The notes under the pieces were generated by a model, which had not been told where the DNA came from, did no database searches, and saw only the letters and a program-made list of their open reading frames with translations. Shown here in pieces: positions 52,755 to 64,000 of a DNA stretch of 64,000 bases (positions are counted from its first letter, which is position 1; every line of letters starts with the position of its first letter). The stretch covers positions 1,224,386-1,288,385 of the forward strand of contig CM035359.1 in assembly GCA_020137815.1 (NCBI GenBank). The letters run 5' to 3'. The stretch comes from Hormiphora californensis. Its lineage: Eukaryota > Ctenophora > Tentaculata > Cydippida > Pleurobrachiidae. The position numbers were made by a program, and so were the translations under genes.

Positions 52755-54590
52755 ATAGATATTTTTAGAGTGAAAGTTTTGAAGCCCCCTGAAGTAGTAG
52801 AGAGGTGTTCTATGGCTCGTTGGAAAGGTCTCGAGGTCCCGCGACGTATAGGGGGTGTGGTGATGGCCATACCTAAACCTATAAGGGGTAGGACGCGAAA
52901 AACAGTCAAAATAAGGGGTATACAGAACTCGGCAATTAGAAGGAGTAGAAAGGTGTTCTAGGGTGCGTTCGAAAGCTCTCGAGGTGCTGAAGTAATTGGA
53001 ATGTAATTGGAAGTAATTACATGTAATTAAAGTGTAATTACATGTAATTAAAGGGTAATTACATGTAATTAAAAGGTCTGCATGATCCCAAATGATAATT
53101 TAAACATATTTTGACGTATTTGGAGACCCTTAGACCAGCGGGTGCCCAAATTTAATCCGGTTTCGGGTCGGCTGACGTAAAAACTCCGCGTTTTGGTCGA
53201 GGTAACCATAAACCATAAAACCATAGATATTTTTAGAGTGAAAGTTTTGAAGCCCCCTGAAGTAGTAGAGAGGTGTTCTATGGCTCGTTGGAAAGGTCTC
53301 GAGGTCCCGCGACGTATAGGGGGTGTGGCGATGGGTGTGCCCAAACCTATAAGGGGTAGGACGCGAAAAACAGTCAAAATAAGGGGTATACAGAACTCGG
53401 CAATTAGAAGGAGTATAAAGGTGTTCTAGGGTGCGTTCGAAAGCTCTCGAGGTGCTGAAGTAATTGGAATGTAATTGGAAGTAATTACATGTAATTAAAA
53501 TGTAATTGCATGTAATTAAAGGGTAATTACATGTAATTAAAAGGTCTGCATGATCCCAAATGATAATTTAAACATATTTTGACGTATTTGGAGACCCTTA
53601 GACCAGCGGGTGCCCAAATTTAATCCGGTTTCGGGTCGGCTGACGTAAAAACTCCGCGTTTTGGTCGAGGTAAACCATAAACCATAAACCATAAACCATA
53701 GATATTTTTAGAGTGAAAGTTTTGAAGCCCCCTGAAGTAGTAGAGAGGTGTTCTATGGCTCGTTGGAAAGGTCTCGAGGTCCCGCGACGTATAGGGGGTG
53801 TGGCGATGGCCATACCCAAACCTATAAGGGGTAGGACGCGAAAAACAGTCAAAATAAGGGGTATACAGAACTCGGCAATTGGAAGGAGTAGAAAGGTGTT
53901 CTAGGGTGCGTTCGAAAGCTCTCGAGGTGCTGAAGTAATTGGAATGTAATTGGAAGTAATTACATGTAATTAAAGGGTAATTACAAATGACAATTCAGAC
54001 ATATTTTGACACATTTGGAGGCCCTGAGACCAGCGGGTGGCCAAATTTAATCCGGTTTCGGGTCGGCTGACGTAAAAACTCCGCGTTTTGGTCGAGGTAA
54101 ACCATAAAACCATAACCATAGATATTTTTAGAGTGAAAGTTTTGAAGCCCCCTGAAGTAGTAGAGAGGTTTTCTATGGCTCGTTGCAAAGGGCTCGAGGT
54201 CCCGCGACGTATAGGGGGTGTGGCGATGGCCATACCCAAACCTATAAGAGGTAGGACGCGAAAAACAGTCAAAATAAGGGGTATACAGAACTCGGCAATT
54301 AGAAGGAGTAGAAAGGTGTTCTAGGGTGCGTTCGAAAGCTCTCGAGGTGCTGAAGTAATTGGAATGTAATTGGAAGTAATTACATGTAATTAAAATGTAA
54401 TTACATGTAATTAAAGGGTAATTACATGTAATTAAAGGGTAATTACATGTAATTAAAAGGTCTGCATGATCCCAAATGATAATTTAAACATATTTTGACA
54501 TATTTTGAGGCCCTGAGACCAGCGGGTGGCCAAATTTAATCCGTTTTCGGGTCGGCTGACGTAAAAACTCCGCGTTTTGGTCGAGGTATA
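52755..54590 (+). repeat. About 400-480 bp tandem repeat, four copies
   Basis: Units begin near 52757, 53222, 53698 and 54118 with ATAGATATTTTTAGAGTGAA and run through GCCCCCTGAAGTAGTAGAG, GGTGCGTTCGAAAGCTCTCG and a variable TAATTACATG array. They end in CGCGTTTTGGTCGAGGTA. Variable (AACCAT)n spacers separate units. A fifth copy is at 55146-55595. Each carries a 60-odd codon frame on both strands, probably by chance. Confidence 0.85.
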
Positions 54591-54982
54591 TATATATAGC
54601 TACGTAATACGTAGTACGTATACCAATACAGCTTCGATTTACCAGGACGTCCGCGGGCTCACTAGAACACGTACCTGGTCCCTTGAGAAATTCATCCTTC
54701 AGGATATATTTCTTCAACCCTTTACAGTTAAAAAGAGGTATTGCTATTTTTCCCAGCTGAACATTAGAAACCAGTTCTTCCTCATCCCAAAGTGATATGT
54801 AGAGGACGCTATGATAATCGTTTATAGGAAACCTGCGAAAATATTGTTATCTGACATCATGGTATTATGATAATCGTGAAATACAGCTTGGGCATCAAAA
54901 AGGAGATCGATACAACGGTTTATAGCTTCATGAAATCTCTATTGCATAACCTCGATTGAACATGCTCCTCGAAGAAGGATTA
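54591..54982. other. Spacer between repeat blocks
   Basis: Begins with a TATATATA and TACGTAATACGTAGTACGTA palindrome; otherwise nothing recognised. Confidence 0.4.
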
Positions 54983-55600
54983 TTATTCGGGGCCTGGCAA
55001 GGCCCCCCGACCCGAATATAACCCAAACTCAACCCATCCCCCCTAAAACATCCCCCCTAAAACTAAAACAAAGGGGCCGAGCCGACAGGCCCTTAATACC
55101 AGATGAAAAAAAACCATAACCATAACCATAACCATAAACCATAACCATAGATATTTTTAGAGTGAAAGTTTTGAAGCCCCCTGAAGTAGTAGAGAGGTGT
55201 TCTATGGCTCGTTGGAAAGGTCTCGAGGTCCCGCGACGTATAGGGGGTGTGGCGATGGCCATACCCAAACCTATAAGGGGTAGGACGCGAAAAACAGTCA
55301 AAATAATGGGTATGCTGAACTCGGCAATTAGAAGCAGTAGAAAGGTGTTCTAGGGTGCGTTCGAAAGCTCTCGAGGTGCTGAAGTAATTGGAATGTAATT
55401 GGAAGTAATTACATGTAATTAAAATGTAATTACATGTAATTAAAGGGTAATTACATGTAATTAAAAGGTCTAAATGACCCCAAATGACAATTCAGACATA
55501 TTTTGACACATTTGGAGGCCCTAAGACCAGCGGGTGGCAAAATTTAATCCGGTTTCGGGTCGGCTGACGTAAAAACTCCGCGTTTTGGTCGAGGTAAATA
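54983..55600 (+). repeat. Fifth copies of both tandem units
   Basis: 54983-55113 repeats the GGGGCCTGGCAAGGCCCC unit and 55146-55595 repeats the larger unit, in the same order and orientation as the main block. The two together form a compound repeat. Confidence 0.85.
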
Positions 55601-56715
55601 CTGCCCCTTTTTTTTAGAATGAAGTATTTGCAATTTTGGCGATTTTGAGTTATTTATACCATCTTGATCAGGAGAAAAAGATCTACAAGATGGGCTAAGT
55701 CTCGTGTCTCAATCTTCAAAAAATAGAGTGAAGTGTTTTTTGTGAAGTACTTTTATTTTTGAAAAACTGCAGAAAAGTGAAGCAAATGGCAATTGCTTCG
55801 CTAATATAATTCGGAAATAAATACTGCTTCGTTAAACTTTTCTACCATAGAAGTAATAACCGCAGAAAAATTTGCTTCAGTTGTTTGCTTCATTTAAAAA
55901 ATTCTATTGAAATACTTCAATCAGCTGCAGATTTTGTTTGAAGTATTGTCCACTCAGAAGATACTTCACTTCATTTACTTCAATTTGAAAATGCTTCATA
56001 AATCAGTTGCAGATTTTGTTTGAAGTATTTTCAAATCAGAAGATACTTCACTTCATTTACTTCAATTTGAAAATGCTTCATAAATCTGTGGAATTCAAAT
56101 GCTTCTTGTCGCATCCAGAAAAAATACTTCATAACTTAAGAATACTTCATTTTTTATTATAATATGTGCCATTTATAACACAAGTCCGGCCAAATGAAGT
56201 AATTTCCAAGATTTGTTCTTTGCTGCAGCATCATCATGATGAAGGTCTAACGGAGGCGATCCCTATAATAATTATTCTATTCTGAGTAATTATAATTATC
56301 GTTCACATCTCGAATTACTCATCCTCACCGTCACAACTACGTCACTCCAATCTCATTCTTCGAACTTAGAACCCCACATTCAAAGGTAGCATTATGTTCC
56401 AGTACCGTACTGTCGTAACGACACAACACAACCAGTTGTTAGGTAACTCAACAAGTGGAGAAGAGATGTCTGGGGGCCGGGGTGATCATGATTCTGGGAT
56501 TATCTCTATGTAAGAGTGTCACTCTGAGACAAAGAGAGAGAGACACCACAAACAATGTTGTCAAACACTGACCTCATAAGGTTTTATAAGTTATTGCCCT
56601 AGCGTTTGGTTTCAAATTTACATCATTCCGAAAGGCTAGGGGGCCAGCTGCAGCTGGTTTGAAAACTCAACCTGTCTGGAGTTCAAATAGTAGCTAACGG
56701 ACATCCGTGTGTATC

Positions 56716-57032
56716 CCAGTGGCACAAGCTTTCAATTCTGCCGGAAATGTCAAAAAACCGATGACCGATTTCTGCCGGTTTCTGCCGGAAAATCGAAAAT
56801 ATTGCCAATATATACCTGATATTCTGCCGGTTTTTGCTCGCGTTTTCTATTGCGCGTTTTTAGCGCTAAAAACTCCATTTAAAAGGTGTCGCCGCTTACA
56901 TAAAGTTGTTAGAGGCTATCCGGAATGATTAAAATGAAAATTTTTGGGGAAAAGTGATTTGGTTCTCTGCCGGTTTTACAATTCTGCCGGTCAAAACCGG
57001 ATTGGAAGATTTGGACTTCTGTGCCACTGGGG
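56716..57032. mobile_element. hAT-like MITE
   Basis: CCAGTGGCACA and TGTGCCACTGG form the ends, and TGTGTATC lies on each side (56708-56715 and 57033-57040), an eight-base duplication typical of hAT. The interior repeats CTGCCGGTTT motifs. Confidence 0.75.
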
Positions 57033-57311
57033 TGTGTATCGTATCATGCTGCAGCGGTACAATGTTTCTGTCACTCTCAGACATTTGTTGTAAAATAGTA
57101 AAAAATATAGGGTAAGCCATTTCTCCCACCACACGCAGCTGCTGCTTAGTTAGCCACCATGTACATTGAATGTATACCCGTTTCGTTTTGTCTCTCCTAT
57201 TGCAATTACAATAAACCGTTTTTATTATGATAATAATTATTGTTATCAGGACGTGATTTAAAAGCACGTTACCCTGTTTTTGATGAAACTTCGGAGCCAC
57301 GAGGGTTAATT

Positions 57312-57384
57312 GACTATGACTATGACTATGACTATGACTATGACTATGACTATGACTATGACTATGACTATGACTATGACTATG
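57312..57384 (+). repeat. (TATGAC)n hexamer array
   Basis: About 11 units of TATGAC, followed by four copies of GGTCTGTCAT. The matching SHSHSH/DYDYDY frames are artefacts. Confidence 0.95.
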
Positions 57385-57429
57385 GTCTGTCATGGTCTGT
57401 CATGGTCTGTCATGGTCTGTCATGCTATA

Positions 57430-58985
57430 GAGATAGTTAGGGGTCAGGATAACCTGGGGAAGGAGGTGAGTTAGGAGGCAGGATAACCTAGGGAAGGGGG
57501 TGAGTTAGGGGTCAGGATAACCTGGGGAAGGGGGGTGAGTTAGGAGGCAGGATGACCTAGGGAAGGGGGTGAGTAAGAAGGCAGGATAACCTGGGGAAGG
57601 GGGGTGAGTTAGGGGTCAGGATAACCTAGGGAAGGGGGTGAGTTAGGGGTCAGGATAACCTAGGGAAGGGGGGTGAGTTAGGGGTCAGGATGACCTGGGG
57701 AAGGGGGGTGAGTTAGGAGGCAGGATGACCTGGGGAAGGGGGTGAGTTAGGGGTCAGGATAACCTAGGGAAGGGGGTGAGTTAGGAGGCAGGATAACCTA
57801 GGGAAGGGGGTGAGTTAGGAGGCAGGATGACCTGGGGAAGGGGGGTGAGTTAGGAGGCAGGATAACCTAGGGAAGGGAGGTGAGTTAGGAGGCAGGATGA
57901 CCTAGGGAAGGGGGTGAGTTAGGGGTCAGGATAACCTAGGGAAGGGGGTGAGTTAGGAGGCAGGATGACCTGGGGAAGGGGGTGAGTTAGGGGTCAGGAT
58001 AACCTAAGGAAGTGGGGTGAGTTAGGAGGCAGGATGACCTGGGGAAGGGGGGTGAGTTAGGGGTCAGGATGACCTGGGGAAGGGGGGTGAGTTACGAGGC
58101 AGGATGACCTGGGGAAGGGGGTGAGTTAGGAGGCAGGATGACCTGGGGAAGGGGGTGAGTTAGGAGGCAGGATGACCTGGGGAAGGGGGGTGAGTTAGGG
58201 GTCAGGATAACCTGGGGAAGGGGGTGAGTTAGGAGGCAGGATGACCTGGGGAAGGGGGTGAGTTAGGAGGCAGGATGACCTAGGGAAGGGGGGTGAGTTA
58301 GGGGTCAGGATGACCTAGGGAAGGGGGGTGAGTTAGGAGGCAGGATGACCTGGGGAAGGGGGGTGAGTTAGGAGGCAGGATGACCTGGGGAAGGGGGTGA
58401 GTTAGGAGGCAGGATGACCTGGGGAAGGGGGTGAGTTAGGAGGCAGGATAACCTAGGGAAGGGGGTGAGTTAGGGGTCAGGATAACCTAGGGAAGGGGGG
58501 TGAGTTAGGAGGCAGGATGACCTGGGGAAGGGGGTGAGTTAGGGGTCAGGATAACCTAGGGAAGGGGGTGAGTTAGGAGGCAGGATAACCTAGGGAAGGG
58601 GGTGAGTTAGGAGGCAGGATGACCTGGGGAAGGGGGGTGAGTTAGGAGGCAGGATAACCTAGGGAAGGGAGGTGAGTTAGGAGGCAGGATGACCTGGGGA
58701 AGGGGGTGAGTTAGGAGGCAGGATGACCTGGGGAAGGGGGGTGAGTTAGGGGTCAGGATAACCTGGGGAAGGGGGTGAGTTAGGAGGCAGGATGACCTGG
58801 GGAAGGGGGTGAGTTAGGAGGCAGGATGACCTAGGGAAGGGGGGTGAGTTAGGGGTCAGGATGACCTAGGGAAGGGGGGTGAGTTAGGAGGCAGGATGAC
58901 CTGGGGAAGGGGGGTGAGTTAGGAGGCAGGATGACCTGGGGAAGGGGGTGAGTTAGGAGGCAGGATGACCTGGGGAAGGGGGGTG
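57430..58985 (+). repeat. 34-35 bp minisatellite with higher-order structure
   Basis: Around 45 units of the type GGGGTGAGTTAGGAGGCAGG followed by ATGACCTGGGGAAG. Variants carry GGGGTC for GGAGGC, ATAACC for ATGACC and CTAGGG for CTGGGG. The rare GGGAGGTGAG variant recurs at about 57877 and 58669, and long variant strings repeat with it, showing block duplication. Confidence 0.95.
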
Positions 58986-58989
58986 AGTG

Positions 58990-59107
58990 AGGGCCTGTCA
59001 CCTTATATCCCTTTGTCACCCCTGTCACCTTATCTCCAATTGTAACCCCTGTCACTTTGCCTCCCATTGTAACCCCTGTCACTTTGCCTCCCACTGTCTC
59101 CCATGTC
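58990..59107 (+). repeat. Short minisatellite (CCTGTCAC units)
   Basis: About four units of 27-28 bases containing CCTGTCACTTTGCCTCCCA and TTGTAACC. Confidence 0.8.
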
Positions 59108-59334
59108 ACTGAACTATCACACTCACGGGAATTTGAAATGTTTGTAAAAAATTAAAGAATACGGATACAAATCATCCAAATATTAACAAAATATATTGTC
59201 ATCTAACTGTTCTGTCCTTACATTCCCACACTCCTAGACAAATACTCCTCTTCGTGAATAACCCGAATGGAGACAATCTCACTCCCGTTCCCTCTCATCG
59301 ATATTATCTCTCTGTCAGACCCTTTCTCTATCTC

Positions 59335-59420
59335 TCAGCAACCGACCGGACCAAATAAACAACCAATCCGAGCTCATTATTCAGGTCACGTGACTGGTTA
59401 TCAGCCAATCGATTGTTAAA
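59335..59420. promoter_or_regulatory. CCAAT - CACGTG - CCAAT motif cluster, dispersed repeat copy 2
   Basis: ACCAATCC, then GGTCACGTGACTGG, then AGCCAATCG within about 55 bases. The E-box CACGTGAC and the CCAAT boxes are classical USF-type and NF-Y-type sites. The same arrangement, inverted and with CACGCGAC, occurs at 27555-27670. Function is inferred from motifs only. Confidence 0.35.
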
Positions 59421-59429
59421 ACATGTAAT

Positions 59430-59840
59430 GAACTGGCCTGTGTGTCTGTCTGTGTGTCTGTCTGTGATCTGTTTGTATGTCTGTGATCTGTTTGTATGTC
59501 TGTCATATTTTATGAACACGGACCTGTGTAGAGGTCGGAAGAAAATTCTTGAATCTCCAATCTCCATGTTTCACTCTGATATTACAAGCCGAACTCAACC
59601 AATTTCAAAGTATGACTCGTACCGGAACAGATTAATCTTCCAGATTTTATCTGCAGGTTCGTCTTAGTTTGAGGGTTGCCATAGCGTTTTTCTGTTTTCG
59701 CTCAATTTATCAGCACCATGATTTTAACATTCCGCCCGAAGGGCGGGCGGCCCATCTCTTTATGCTGCTGCAGGCTGCTGCAGGCTGCTGCAGTTGTAAT
59801 TTGTGCGTCTGTTTGTCTGTGCGTCTGTTTGTCTGCAGCT
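59430..59840 (+). repeat. TGTCTG-type simple repeats
   Basis: 59440-59510 has TGTCTGTCTGTGTG and GATCTGTTTGTATGTCTGT duplicated. 59765-59800 has GCTGCTGCAG units. 59803-59838 has GTGCGTCTGTTTGTCT twice. Confidence 0.8.
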
Positions 59841-60425
59841 GCTGCTCTGGAGTTACTTTCAAGACTAGCAAGAATTCTAACACATTTTATACTTCACTGC
59901 GTGTTAAATGAAAATTAACTTCGTTTGTGATTTTATCCAAAATATTGAAGTAAGATTGCGATTTTGAAGCACATGTACACTTTTGTTCGATTAAGTTACT
60001 TTTAGGCATTTTGAATACAGTTCTGAAGAAGTATTTTTAGGAATGAAGTAATTACTGAAGTATATGCAAGTGAAGTACTTTTTAGGTGCTTTTGTTGCTA
60101 TTATGATGAAGTATTTTTTTGAGTGAAGTAATTACTGAAGTATCTACCACGAAAAATTTTGCTTCAGTCGATATCAGTCTAGCAACGGAAGTATTTTCAA
60201 AACTGTAATATAAGTGAAGTAACCAACAGAGTAAGGCATCAATTTTGATGCCTGACATCAATTTGAGACAAATTTGATGATAGCTGATAATTGGAAGTCC
60301 TGCAGAATTCCTTCAGGATTCTTGTGGTATAAGTCATAAATCGTTTGACGTACTATTTGGGCTTCTATGACAATTTTAGTTCCGAAAAACCCTCTAAAAA
60401 ACTTTAAAGTCGATTTTCTCGAAAC

Positions 60426-61736
60426 TTAAGGGTACACCTGGCGTTTTTCATCATCGAGTGCCCAACCAAATGACTTCACCAGGGTTTAGTTCATACAAAA
60501 TGGACCTCAAATATGCAATTTTAGCCCTAAAGTCGAATTCATATTTTTGCTACAGCATATTTTCAAAGTGGCGTTTTTTCAATTTTTGTCGGAATTTTTA
60601 ACCTCAGGACCACTTTTTTTGAGATAGAAACATTAAATTCTTGGAATTTGAAGAGAATATAAAGGTGAATAAGCCCAAAGAAGGATTTTTGAAATGGAGC
60701 TTATTTCTGGCCATGAGAACGGTTTACTTTTTTGCTTCTTTGACACGCTGGCTGAGAATGTTCCCATGCTTCATTAGAGATGAAAATCTGGAAATAGTTG
60801 CTCAAAACGATTATCTATGTGGCCCAAAAATTTTGGAACTTTCCCGCCAAAGATGTGGTGTACAGAGCTTGTTTTGTGAAACCCGTCTTTTTGAAAAAGA
60901 GGGAAATTCCCTGTATCTCAAAAACGGATGATCGTAGAGACCTGCGACCAAGCTTAATCGATTCAGAAGGTCCGATTTTGGGGGGGTCTTCTGAGAGACA
61001 TTTTGCTCCTACTCCAACCGTTTTTGCTATAATTGCGAAAAAGGTATCAGCAAGTAAGGGGGAAATCAGCCCGAAGCAGGCTACTGGAATAGAGTTGTTC
61101 CCCCTTTTCATAGAATTGGTTTTTTGCAATTACAGCAAAAACGGTTGGAGTAGGAGCAAAATGTCTCTCAGAAGACCCCCCCAAAATCGGACCTTCTGAA
61201 TCGATTAAGCTTGGTCGCAGGTCTCTACGATCATCCGTTTTTGAGATACAGGGAATTTCCCTCTTTTTCAAAAAGACGGGTTTCACAAAACAAGCTCTGT
61301 ATACCACATCTTTGGCGGGAAAGTTCCAAAATTTTTGGGCCACATAGATAATCGTTTTGAGCAACTATTTCCAGATTTTCATCTCTAATGAAGCATGGGA
61401 ACATTCTCAGCCAGCGTGTCAAAGAAACAAAAAAGTAAACCGTTCTCATGGCCAGAAATAAGCTCCATTTCAAAAATCCTTCTTTGGGCTTATTCACCTT
61501 TATATTCTCTTCAAATTCCAAGAATTTAATGTTTCTATCTCAAAAAAAGTGGTCCTGAGGTTAAAAATTCCGACAAAAATTGAAAAAACGCCACTTTGAA
61601 AATAGGCTGTAGCAAAAATATGAATTCGACTTTAGGGCTAAAATTGCATATTTGAGGTCCATTTTGTATGAACTAAACCCTGGTGAAGTCATTTGGTTGG
61701 GCACTCGATGATGAAAAACGCCAGGTGTACCCTTAA
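60426..61736. repeat. 1.3-kb palindrome with about 90-bp spacer
   Basis: The arms 60426-61035 and 61126-61736 are near-perfect inverses; paired ends are TTAAGGGTACACCTGGCGTT and its reverse complement. Each arm carries the same 96-codon frame (MEFEENIKVNKPKEGF), which is therefore a repeat frame. The right arm ends only four bases from the right TIR of the 6.2-kb element. Confidence 0.88.
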
Positions 61737-61772
61737 AAAATGCAAATACTTCATTCTAAAAAAAAGGGGCAG

Positions 61773-62655
61773 AATAATACCCGGTAAATAGAGTTTTTTT
61801 TAATGCAAAATGCTAATTTGTGCGGTAAATCGATGATCAGTTGTACCTGTAAGTTAAATTCCATTCCGGCTCAAGATTATTATCGCGAACTGGACTGACA
61901 CTTCTGCAATTTTCAATTTCAAATACTACGAAGGGATCGACGGTTCCAAATTGTTTTGTCGGGATGTTCGTAGCTCTGATCAACTTGACAATAAGATATC
62001 CGACATTGTCGATATCTTGTCCCGTTTTCGCTGAACAATCGAGGTATTAATGATAATTAGGTCATGATCGTGGATTGTAGTTATATTTAGAAATATATAT
62101 TGAACTAGCGCACCCACCGGGTGCACCTCAAGCATGGCGTTGATGACAAACCCACCCGACACGACTTCAAATTATAACAGAGATATTCTCTAGAACCCAT
62201 GTACAGCTGTCAAGACTCGCTTTCCCGACAGGTTTTCTTACTGATTTGTTTTACTATAAAAGGGATGAAATGAAAGGGATGGAATGAAAATATGCCCTTA
62301 AATCTACTCTGATACTTTAAATACTCTCAAAAATCAAAATCGATGTGGTAACTTCCTCGCTCAATTACCTATCGAGATTGACAAACATAATACCTAGTAA
62401 GTAGTACCTATCATCTATGAAATATACGTTGTAGTACCTATCATCTTAAATCTATGAAATAAACGCTGCCAGAAGTAGCCTGTGATTGGAGCAAAGGTAA
62501 CCGCCTGACAGGGTTCACATGATGGGGTGGGCGTGACAGATAATAATATAATATAATAGATGAACCTCTCGCTCGTATTTTAAGTGAGAGTGGACCGAAT
62601 CAGAATTAGACAGGTTTGTTGTAGGTATAAGTAGAGATTTATCTCTAATTATTAG
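61773..62655. other. Intergenic, no feature recognised
   Basis: AT-rich. GTAGTACCTATCATCT occurs twice near 62404-62446. No coding signal. Confidence 0.4.
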
Positions 62656-64000
62656 TGGAAAGGGGGTGGACTATAGCCGCTGCATCTCGTTTCTGCTAAC
62701 TAGTGTTACAACTGTACGGAACCCTCCAGCTCCGATACCCTGTTTACAAGCCATACAGCAGGGATCTCGGCTAGATTCATCTCGATTAGGCACATATTGC
62801 TTCACACTATTAGCAGATTGATCGTGATCTTATATCATGAATCTCTGATAGAAACAAACATTGTATTCTAACAAGAGTCGAATCAACCTTCTCATGTGTT
62901 AGTCAGTAGGCTCCATTCAGGTCTTTAACACAGTTCTCTCCCGTACAGTGCGATTAAACAACTGATATATAAAGGGTGGGTCGGGCGAACTGATCCTAAA
63001 CTGGCCAACACATGGTAACGAGAGCGGTGGGCTACCGTCTTGGCGTGCACTGTCACCGGTACATGTCAAATGGAAAGGGGGTGGACTATAGCCGCTGCAT
63101 CTCGTTTCTGCTAACTAGTGTTACAACTGTACGGAACCCTCCAGCTCCGATACCCTGTTTACAAGCCATACAGCAGGGATCTCGGCTAGATTCATCTCGA
63201 TTAGGCACATATTGCACATATTGCGGCTATAGTCCACCCCCTTTCCATTTGACATGTACCGGTGACAGTGCACGCCAAGACGGTAGCCCACCGCTCTCGT
63301 TACCATGTGTTGGCCAGTTTAGGATCAGTTCGCCCGACCCACCCTTTATATATCAGTTGTTTAATCGCACTGTACGGGAGAGAACTGTGTTAAAGACCTG
63401 AATGGAGCCTACTGACTAACACATGAGAAGGTTGATTCGACTCTTGTTAGAATACAATGTTTGTTTCTATCAGAGATTCATGATATAAGATCACGATCAA
63501 TCTGCTAATAGTGTGAAGCAATATGTGCCTAATCGAGATGAATCTAGCCGAGATCCCTGCTGTATGGCTTGTAAACAGGGTATCGGAGCTGGAGGGTTCC
63601 GTACAGTTGTAACACTAGTTAGCAGAAACGAGATGCAGCGGCTATAGTCCACCCCCTTTCCATTTGACATGTACCGGTGACAGTGCACGCCAAGACGGTA
63701 GCCCACCGCTCTCGTTACCATGTGTTGGCCAGTTTAGGATCAGTTCGCCCGACCCACCCTTTATATATCAGTTGTTTAATCGCACTGTACGGGAGAGAAC
63801 TGTGTTAAAGACCTGAATGGAGCCTACTGACTAACACATGAGAAGGTTGATTCGACTCTTGTTAGAATACAATGTTTGTTTCTATCAGAGATTCATGATA
63901 TAAGATCACGATCAATCTGCTAATAGTGTGAAGCAATATGTGCCTAATCGAGATGAATCTAGCCGAGATCCCTGCTGTATGGCTTGTAAACAGGGTATCG
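62656..64000. repeat. 415-bp unit in tandem and then inverted, cut by the window edge
   Basis: TGGAAAGGGGGTGGACTATA occurs at 62656 and 63071 (+) and inverted ending at 63247 and 63662, so the unit is 415 bases both ways. The switch of orientation is near 63210-63224, where CACATATTG is doubled. The array continues to the right edge. Confidence 0.9.

Larger units (their letters stand above)
55601..61772. mobile_element. 6.2-kb element with 32-bp perfect TIRs and GAAGTA-rich subterminal regions
   Basis: 55601-55632 (starting CTGCCCCTTTTTTTTAGAAT) is the exact inverse of 61741-61772. AATA flanks both ends, a possible four-base target duplication. 55620-56200 and 59885-60240 contain more than 20 GAAGT(A) or inverse motifs at irregular spacing, like subterminal transposase-binding repeats. 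The interior holds a nested hAT-like MITE, a TATGAC hexamer array, two minisatellites, a CCAAT-type repeat and a 1.3-kb palindrome. No transposase was recognised. Confidence 0.65.

Noticed and set aside
57240-57440. DYDYDY and SHSHSH frames
   Set aside because: Translation of the TATGAC array.
60641-61521. Pair of identical 96-codon frames
   Set aside because: They are the two arms of one palindrome, with no recognisable domain; treated as repeat.

Overview
This window is a draft-assembly piece (one 100-base run of N at 31290-31389) of an animal nuclear genome. Canonical GT-AG introns split genes of plainly metazoan type: a TRPC-like channel, a melatonin-receptor-like class A GPCR, an MCTP-type C2/transmembrane protein, a SIRT6/7-like sirtuin relative and a secreted fucolectin-like lectin. 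The LINE, pogo, hAT and Harbinger-like repeats, long (GA)n tracts and a short (CCCTAA)n telomere-type tract also fit an animal. Some introns are very short (68 bp), and the repeat load resembles that of aquatic invertebrates such as cnidarians or sponges. I cannot name the species.

Layout. 1-10 kb: a LINE endonuclease fragment, a fucolectin pseudogene and its intact duplicate (3365-3862), then a 4.2-kb terminal-inverted-repeat element whose core (about 4255-7600) is almost free of cytosine on the + strand. 11.7-13.9 kb: a TRPC-like channel gene. 14-20 kb: LINE relics, including two copies of a LINE with a restriction-like endonuclease; one carries a 108-bp insertion made of GAA-loop hairpins. 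20.8-22.7 kb: a palindromic Tc1/mariner-like element with a transposase N-terminal fragment. 23.9-31.0 kb: a roughly 12-exon gene for a divergent sirtuin that has lost its catalytic residues; one intron holds 20 tandem copies of its own 3' splice site. 31-36 kb: assembly gap, a 1.2-kb palindrome and MITEs, then a minus-strand lysine-rich exon whose 5' splice site has been tandemly copied seven times. 37.5-39.3 kb: a gene for a disordered protein. 41.8-44.8 kb: the GPCR gene. 45.3-47.7 kb: a 974-bp palindrome and a LINE ORF1 relic. 47.8-51.9 kb: two minus-strand C-terminal units of an MCTP-like protein. 52-55.6 kb: interleaved tandem repeats. 55.6-61.8 kb: a 6.2-kb element with 32-bp inverted ends and GAAGTA-rich subterminal regions enclosing minisatellites. 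62.6-64 kb: inverted tandem copies of a 415-bp unit.

The cellular genes do not form a pathway; they are separate islands in repeat-rich DNA. Five of them (TRPC, sirtuin, GPCR, MCTP and the disordered protein) each need one or two single-base corrections to read through. Most of these lie in short homopolymer runs, which points to consensus sequence errors rather than five separate pseudogenes.
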